DNA of 19,263 nucleotides. It comes from Eubacterium sp. (GTDB taxonomy: Bacteria; Bacillota_A; Clostridia; Lachnospirales; Lachnospiraceae). The stretch lies in NCBI GenBank assembly GCA_024687845.1, contig JAILEL010000457.1:1-19263 (forward strand), in the 5' to 3' direction. Positions 15,262 through 19,263 of the stretch are shown here, piece after piece. The position numbers and the translations under genes are program-made. The notes below the pieces were generated by a model. The model was given only the letters and a program-made list of their open reading frames with translations, did not search any database and was not told the DNA's origin. Position 1 is the stretch's first letter; the number at the start of each line of letters is the position of its first letter.

Positions 15262-16941
15262 ATGAACAGAAGGAAATGCAAAGAGTATGAAAATATAAAA
15301 AACCTAGGCGATATCTTCCGTTATGCATATGAGCATGATTTTTATTACTATTCATTAAGTAACGACGATGAAGATCCATATGGCGTATATTTGACTGATG
15401 AGAGTGAAGGATCGGATGCACTTAGAACGGTATATATGTGTATGCTTGAAAAAGGTCTGATTGCTACTGGAAAGGAACGTTATGATTTTGAATATGCACT
15501 GAGGTGGTTTAGTTCTGATGAAACTCTTTATAGAGCTGAACTTGTTCTTCCATTTCTGAAGCTTACCCTCTTTAAAAATCTAGGGCTTATAGATATAGAT
15601 CCAGATTTGTATTCGGATTTTTTTGACGAATATGAACAGGAAAATCCAGATGATTTTGATCCATTTGATAATAATCTGAGTAACTCTTACGCTGCTTATA
15701 TCGATACTGTAAATATAGATCCTATAGTAGATTATCTTAATTCGTTTACAGTAAATGAAGTGATAAAAGAAAATGCGAGTGATATATTCTATACATTAAA
15801 TAATTATGGAAATATAAGTGGTCATTCACTAATATATTATAGTGATGAAAGTGGTAAACTAGTGCCAGAATCACATAGATTTGATCATGTTTTTAAACTT
15901 GATCTTTATGCAACTGAAAAACAAAGCATTATAGAATTAGATTCAGATATAGAATATCAATTTGGCCATACTGATGGTGGAAGCTGGGTAATGTATGGTA
16001 AAAAAGCAAAAACTTTGGATCATGAAGATACTGAAGAGAATGAATCTGAGAATATATGTAGAAATATAAAACTGATTTCTTTAAATGCTGAAACAGGAGA
16101 TAAGATTGAATATAAGGGTGTGGTCGTAGCGTATAATAATCAGGATAAGGTTATTATTCAGCGTGGAAATATTCTCTATAAGGTGGAAGGAAACTGCATA
16201 GAAGAAATACGAAATCTTGGAAAGAGGGAATATGTTAAATGGGATAATGATGAATACTTGAAAATATCGGCTTATAGTAAGTTAAAAGAGGAATTAGTTA
16301 TTCATCCGATTCTTCGAGGAGCATTTGTACCTTTCCGTATCTCGTATGAAGGAGAATATATAGGAATGGACACGTCAGCAAGTCAGTATATATGGTGGTC
16401 TATTTTATCCATGGATTATTTCAATGCTAAAAGTCAGGATCTGCCATATGAAATATTCTGTCATGGATTAAATGAGAGATACGAATCAGATAAAAAATTC
16501 AAAAAATTTATGTTGGATAAGTGCTCCATAAATGAGATTATGTCATTTGAAAATAAAATGTATAAAAGAAATAAAAAGCTGATAAAAAGTATGAAGCCTA
16601 TATTTTTACTAGTTACTGCACTTTCATATGCAGTAGATAAAGATGCTGATATAAGTAGTCTTCTTTGCAATATTAGAAAAGATTTCTTAAATAGCCAGAA
16701 ATCTTACTGGGATGACATTATAGATATGAAGTACGAACATGCAGATAAGGAAGATGAAGATATAGTGGAAAAAGACCTACTTGGACAGAGGTTTTGTAAG
16801 GACTTTGTTATAAGTTATAGATATAACAGCTTCGTTTCACAGGAATATGTAGAGGATGTTATTGTAAGGTATGGAACACATCATATGAAGGATTATGTTA
16901 AAAAACTTTGGTTTAAAGACTCACCTTCATTAATAAATTAA
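15262..16941 (+). CDS. Unrecognised 559-aa protein closing the cassette
   Basis: I do not recognise a family. The predicted soluble, acidic protein is rich in Asp, Glu, Tyr and Asn. The N-terminal part (about 1-160) is helical and contains an Asp/Glu-dense stretch around DEYEQENPDDFDPFDNN. The middle (about 195-345) looks beta-rich, with short strand-like segments such as VFKLDLYAT, GVVVAYNN, KVIIQRGNILYKV, perhaps a small propeller or sandwich, interrupted by the acidic loop HEDTEENESEN. The C-terminal part (about 400-559) is helical and basic, with a run KMYKRNKKLIKSMKP. No catalytic motif is visible. The start follows GAGG (15251-15254) by 7 nt, 38 nt after the vWA gene. Its codon use is more ATA/AAT-rich than the MoxR gene, resembling the CHAT gene, so it may be a variable or later-added component such as a target-recognition or toxin-like part; that is inference. 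Confidence 0.82.
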   Translation: MNRRKCKEYENIKNLGDIFRYAYEHDFYYYSLSNDDEDPYGVYLTDESEGSDALRTVYMCMLEKGLIATGKERYDFEYALRWFSSDETLYRAELVLPFLKLTLFKNLGLIDIDPDLYSDFFDEYEQENPDDFDPFDNNLSNSYAAYIDTVNIDPIVDYLNSFTVNEVIKENASDIFYTLNNYGNISGHSLIYYSDESGKLVPESHRFDHVFKLDLYATEKQSIIELDSDIEYQFGHTDGGSWVMYGKKAKTLDHEDTEENESENICRNIKLISLNAETGDKIEYKGVVVAYNNQDKVIIQRGNILYKVEGNCIEEIRNLGKREYVKWDNDEYLKISAYSKLKEELVIHPILRGAFVPFRISYEGEYIGMDTSASQYIWWSILSMDYFNAKSQDLPYEIFCHGLNERYESDKKFKKFMLDKCSINEIMSFENKMYKRNKKLIKSMKPIFLLVTALSYAVDKDADISSLLCNIRKDFLNSQKSYWDDIIDMKYEHADKEDEDIVEKDLLGQRFCKDFVISYRYNSFVSQEYVEDVIVRYGTHHMKDYVKKLWFKDSPSLIN

Positions 16942-17166
16942 TAGAATAGTGGCTTTATTGTTGTGCTTTTGTTGTTCTTCGGGGTGTATATTTTACGCAG
17001 TACAAATATATAGGATTTAAATGGCAGAGTTATGAAATAGTGTTAATAATCGAATAACAAAGCTCGTGGGAGATAAAAATCGATAAGCCGAAGGAGATTT
17101 TCATATAAAACAATTGGTGAGAGAGTCGAAAAATGGAATGATCTCCTTTGGAAACATGTGGCTTGC
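16942..17166. other. Non-coding stretch with a long-range hairpin
   Basis: No gene is supported here. The only structure seen is an 11-bp inverted repeat, CCGAAGGAGAT at 17088-17098 pairing with ATCTCCTTTGG at 17141-17151 (one G-T wobble), with a 42-nt loop. It is not followed by a T-run, so it is not a terminator. No stem plus T-run occurs directly after the 559-aa gene, so the cassette transcript probably runs through to the terminator at 17167. Confidence 0.5.
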
Positions 17167-17200
17167 AAAAAGAGTGTCGCTTGCGACACTCTTTTTGTTT
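17167..17200. terminator. Strong intrinsic terminator with CTTG loop
   Basis: A perfect inverted repeat, 17167-17180 with 17183-17196, contains the core GAGTGTCG, the stable tetraloop CTTG and CGACACTC. The A-run on one side and T-run on the other make it able to work in both directions. It is the first convincing terminator after the eight-gene cassette and shields the following LicA-like operon. Confidence 0.9.
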
Positions 17201-17209
17201 AGGAGTTGC

Positions 17210-17280
17210 TATTCACGGTTCATGAGATAAGTAAGCAAAAAATGACTGCTTGCAGGCACTTTTTGAGTTGACCGTGAATA
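17210..17280. repeat. Nested inverted repeat, terminator-like or mobile-repeat-like
   Basis: Outer arms TATTCACGGTTCA (17210-17222) and TGACCGTGAATA (17269-17280) are complementary apart from one extra base. Inside them sits a second hairpin (17236-17249 with 17252-17265, two mismatches) that also has a CTTG loop and A-run/T-run flanks. The nested arms are more elaborate than a simple terminator and resemble small non-autonomous intergenic repeats. Whether it recurs in the genome cannot be seen from this window. Confidence 0.65.
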
Positions 17281-17319
17281 AAAACCTTGCACGAAAAAAT
17301 TAAAAACCTTGTACGAAAA
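17280..17319 (+). repeat. Paired 18-bp direct repeats upstream of a promoter
   Basis: AAAAACCTTGCACGAAAA (17280-17297) and AAAAACCTTGTACGAAAA (17302-17319) differ at one base and are offset by 22 bp, about two helical turns. They end 6 bp before the -35 box of the LicA-operon promoter. A weaker third copy (AAAACTTGACAC, 17321-17332) may overlap the -35 box itself. This arrangement fits a binding site for a dimeric regulator, but the regulator is unknown. Confidence 0.6.
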
Positions 17320-17325
17320 TAAAAC

Positions 17326-17355
17326 TTGACACAAGTGCATATATACGTCTATACT
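17326..17355 (+). promoter_or_regulatory. Sigma-A promoter for the LicA-like/BCCT operon
   Basis: A perfect -35 box TTGACA (17326-17331) and a -10 box TATACT (17350-17355) are separated by 18 bp. Transcription would start near 17362, giving a leader of about 50 nt before the ATG at 17413. Confidence 0.8.
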
Positions 17356-17357
17356 AC

Positions 17358-17394
17358 TGTTCATAAATTATACATTCGATTAAATTCATGAACA
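17358..17394. repeat. Inverted repeat at the presumed transcription start
   Basis: TGTTCATAAATT (17358-17369) and AATTCATGAACA (17383-17394) are complementary at 11 of 12 positions with a 13-nt spacer. It overlaps the expected +1 and leader, so it could be an operator or a 5' hairpin in the mRNA. No regulator is identified. Confidence 0.5.
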
Positions 17395-17412
17395 TCAAAG
17401 AAAGGACATAAT

Positions 17413-18318
17413 ATGAACAAAGAAGTGTTAGAAATAATATGTAATCTCATGAATGTAAATGAAGATGAAATATCTGACATTACGAAGCTTACTGTTGGAA
17501 TGACTAACCGTTCATATATATTTACGTATAAGAATGAACGATATATAGTGCGGATTCCTGGGGTTGGTACGGATACGATAATCAACAGAAAAGAAGAAGC
17601 TGCTGTTTATAATGCAGTAAATGGTAAGGGAATCTGTGAGGACATAGTCTATATTAATCCTGAGAATGGATATAAAATATCTAAATATATCGAGAACACA
17701 CATATCTGTGATGCTCAGAATGAAGAGGATGTGGTTCTTGCCCTAAAAACGATAGTTGGTCTGCATAATCTGAAGCTTAAGGTTGATCATGAATGGGATA
17801 CTTATGAGAGGTTTGATGCCTATGATTCTATGTGGAAGGGGCATCCATCAATATTTTCTGATTATGAAGAAGTCAAGGAACAGATTCTTGATCTTCGTGG
17901 ATATATAGAGACGCATAGTGAGGAAAAGGTACTCACACATGTGGATGCGGTAGATATAAATATTCTTATAACAAATGATAAGGATAATCCAATAGCTTAT
18001 CTGATAGATTGGGAATATGCGGCGATGCATGATCCGCATCTGGATATCGTATGCTTTGGTATATTTGCAAATTATGATAAGAAGCAGATGGATTGGCTGA
18101 TTGATAAATATTTTGAGATCCGACATCAGAAATGTTCCTATGAAACCAGAACAAAACTCTATGCACTTATTGCTACATTTGGCCTTCTATGGACTAGCTG
18201 GTCCGAAGGCAAGAGGGTTGGTGGACAGGATTTTGAAGCTTACGAAAAGACACAGTATAGATATGCTAAGGAATATCTGAAGTACGTTCAGGAAAGACTT
18301 AGAAGGAAGAGCGCATAA
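17413..18318 (+). CDS. LicA-like choline kinase family protein
   Basis: Predicted 301-aa phosphotransferase of the choline/aminoglycoside-kinase fold. The N-lobe has GMTNRSYIF as a nucleotide-binding loop and YIVRIPG with the conserved Lys/Arg-type strand. The catalytic Brenner-type motif is HVDAVDIN (176-183, with D178 and N183), and the second metal site is in LIDWEYA (D199, E201), followed by DPHLDI. This pattern matches LicA, which phosphorylates choline for phosphocholine decoration of surface glycans or teichoic acid; related kinases act on ethanolamine or other alcohols. The neighbouring BCCT transporter supports choline as substrate. The start has AAAGGA at 17401-17406 and a 6-nt spacer, with a sigma-A promoter about 60 bp upstream. 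It lacks the nucleotidyltransferase domain sometimes fused to LicA; a LicC-like partner would be expected further right, outside the window. Confidence 0.88.
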   Translation: MNKEVLEIICNLMNVNEDEISDITKLTVGMTNRSYIFTYKNERYIVRIPGVGTDTIINRKEEAAVYNAVNGKGICEDIVYINPENGYKISKYIENTHICDAQNEEDVVLALKTIVGLHNLKLKVDHEWDTYERFDAYDSMWKGHPSIFSDYEEVKEQILDLRGYIETHSEEKVLTHVDAVDINILITNDKDNPIAYLIDWEYAAMHDPHLDIVCFGIFANYDKKQMDWLIDKYFEIRHQKCSYETRTKLYALIATFGLLWTSWSEGKRVGGQDFEAYEKTQYRYAKEYLKYVQERLRRKSA

Positions 18319-18328
18319 AGGAGAAAAA

Positions 18329-19263
18329 ATGAGCAGACAGGCATCTATGGTACGAGGCAAACATATAAGTTTAGCACGTGAAGAAAAGAAAAATGTACAG
18401 GGAAGAATTGATTATATTACTATGATTCTGCCACTTGTAATTGTAGTAATAATGGCAATTATATTTATGGCAAAGCCAGAGCAATCTGAGTACTATCTGG
18501 GGATTGTAAGAACATTTATCGGAGATGATTGCGGACTCTATTATTCAATAATAGCTGGCGGTGTTTTTCTGGTAACAATGTATATGGCATTCTCAAAGAT
18601 TGGAAATATTAAGCTTGGCGCAGAAAATGATGAAAAAGCTTATTCTGATTTTAAATGGGGAACGATGATATTTACATCTACTATGGGGGCAGATATTTTA
18701 TTCTATTCACTGTCAGAATGGTCGATGTATGCAAGTGATGACTATATTAAGGCTAAGGGTGTTGAAGAGTGGGCTTCTACTTATCCACTTTTTCACTGGG
18801 GACCTCTGGCATGGGGACTCTACATAGTTCTTGCTGTAGCATTTGGATATATGATAAATGTGAAGAAATGTGATAAGCAGAAATATTCCGAAGCCTGCAG
18901 AGGTGTTCTTGGAAATAAAGTAGACGGTTGGATTGGAAAGGCTATAGATATTTTTGCAGTATTTGCACTTATCTGTGGAGCGGCTACTACATTTACAGTA
19001 TCAGCACCACTTCTGTCAGATGCATTATGTGCTATAGCAGGTTTAAAACCTACTGCAACTATGGCAGTTATATTTCTTCTTTTTATTACAGCTATATACA
19101 CAATTGCAGTAGTTTTGGGAATGAAGGGAATTCAGAAATTATCAACTATTTGTACATATCTCTTCATTGGACTATTACTTTATTTCCTCATTTTTGGTGG
19201 TGAAACACGTTACATTTTAGAGTCATCCTATCAGTCACTTGGAAATATGCTTCAGAACTTTGC
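18329..19263 (+). CDS. BCCT-family choline/betaine transporter (partial, 3' end missing)
   Basis: An open frame from ATG 18329 runs off the right edge after about 311 codons. The product begins with a short charged cytoplasmic end, then hydrophobic helices (for example ITMILPLVIVVIMAIIFM and SIIAGGVFLVTMYMAF). It shows BCCT hallmarks: KLGAENDEKAYSDFKWGTMIF, a glycine-containing TM segment (STMGADILFYSLSEW), and the FHWGPLAWGLY motif. BCCT proteins import choline, betaine or carnitine, usually driven by sodium or protons. AAAGGAG (18318-18323) sits 5 nt before the start, and the gene follows the LicA-like gene by 10 nt, so the two are cotranscribed: import followed by phosphorylation. Confidence 0.9.
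   Translation, partial: MSRQASMVRGKHISLAREEKKNVQGRIDYITMILPLVIVVIMAIIFMAKPEQSEYYLGIVRTFIGDDCGLYYSIIAGGVFLVTMYMAFSKIGNIKLGAENDEKAYSDFKWGTMIFTSTMGADILFYSLSEWSMYASDDYIKAKGVEEWASTYPLFHWGPLAWGLYIVLAVAFGYMINVKKCDKQKYSEACRGVLGNKVDGWIGKAIDIFAVFALICGAATTFTVSAPLLSDALCAIAGLKPTATMAVIFLLFITAIYTIAVVLGMKGIQKLSTICTYLFIGLLLYFLIFGGETRYILESSYQSLGNMLQNF

Noticed and set aside
166..16941. BREX, DISARM or type III-E CRISPR assignment
   Set aside because: Lon-like, helicase and TPR-CHAT genes are suggestive, but PglZ, BrxC, PglX, a DISARM methylase, Cas7-11 and any CRISPR array are all absent.
17088..17151. Riboswitch or structured RNA in the intergenic hairpin region
   Set aside because: Only one 11-bp pairing with a large unstructured loop is seen, matching no riboswitch class I know, and no gene follows before a terminator.
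18928..19203. 91-aa plus-strand open frame near the right edge
   Set aside because: It is out of frame with the BCCT gene, whose own frame shows family motifs throughout.

Overview
The window is AT-rich, with strong AGGAG-type ribosome binding sites, tightly packed same-strand genes, AGA/ATA-rich codon use and a TTGACA/TATACT promoter. Together with the LicA-like choline kinase and BCCT transporter at the right edge, this suggests a Firmicute, probably a gut or rumen Lachnospiraceae relative such as Butyrivibrio or Roseburia. The taxon is an inference, because no rRNA or tRNA is present. All genes that can be supported lie on the + strand.

Region 1 (166-16941) is a cassette of eight genes that resembles a multi-component conflict or stress system and that I cannot match to a named one. 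In order it encodes: (1) a TPR-CHAT caspase-like protease with an intact His/Cys dyad; (2) a small YbjN/CesT-chaperone-like protein; (3) a Lon-type AAA+ protease with two Lon ATPase modules, the first catalytically degenerate; (4) an unrecognised 635-aa protein with an acidic tract and a coiled coil; (5) a stand-alone SNF2/DEAH helicase of the kind usually fused to N12-class methyltransferases on phages and integrative elements; (6) a MoxR-family AAA+ ATPase; (7) an HExxH metallopeptidase-like protein with a C-terminal vWA/MIDAS domain; (8) an unrecognised 559-aa protein. Genes 2-5 overlap or abut (4-nt overlap, 11-nt overlap, 7-nt gap), genes 6-7 nearly abut, and all downstream gaps are under 40 nt, so genes 2-8 look like one transcript. 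Gene 1 is separated from gene 2 by a clear intrinsic terminator.

Inferred working model: the MoxR/vWA pair and the Lon-like machine act as ATP-driven remodelling or regulatory modules, the SNF2 helicase senses or translocates on nucleic acid, the YbjN-like protein is an adaptor or chaperone, and the CHAT protease (perhaps also the Lon and metallopeptidase sites) is the effector. No nuclease, methyltransferase, CRISPR array, Cas7-11, PglZ or BrxC is visible, so it is not BREX, DISARM or type III-E CRISPR.

Region 2 (16942-17412) is non-coding. It holds a weak long-range hairpin, a strong bidirectional-type terminator with a CTTG loop, a nested inverted repeat, two near-identical 18-bp direct repeats 22 bp apart, a good sigma-A promoter and an inverted repeat near the presumed transcription start.

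Region 3 (17413-19263) looks like ordinary metabolism: a LicA-like choline/aminoglycoside-fold kinase and, 10 nt downstream, the first ~311 codons of a BCCT-family (choline/betaine/carnitine) transporter cut by the window edge.
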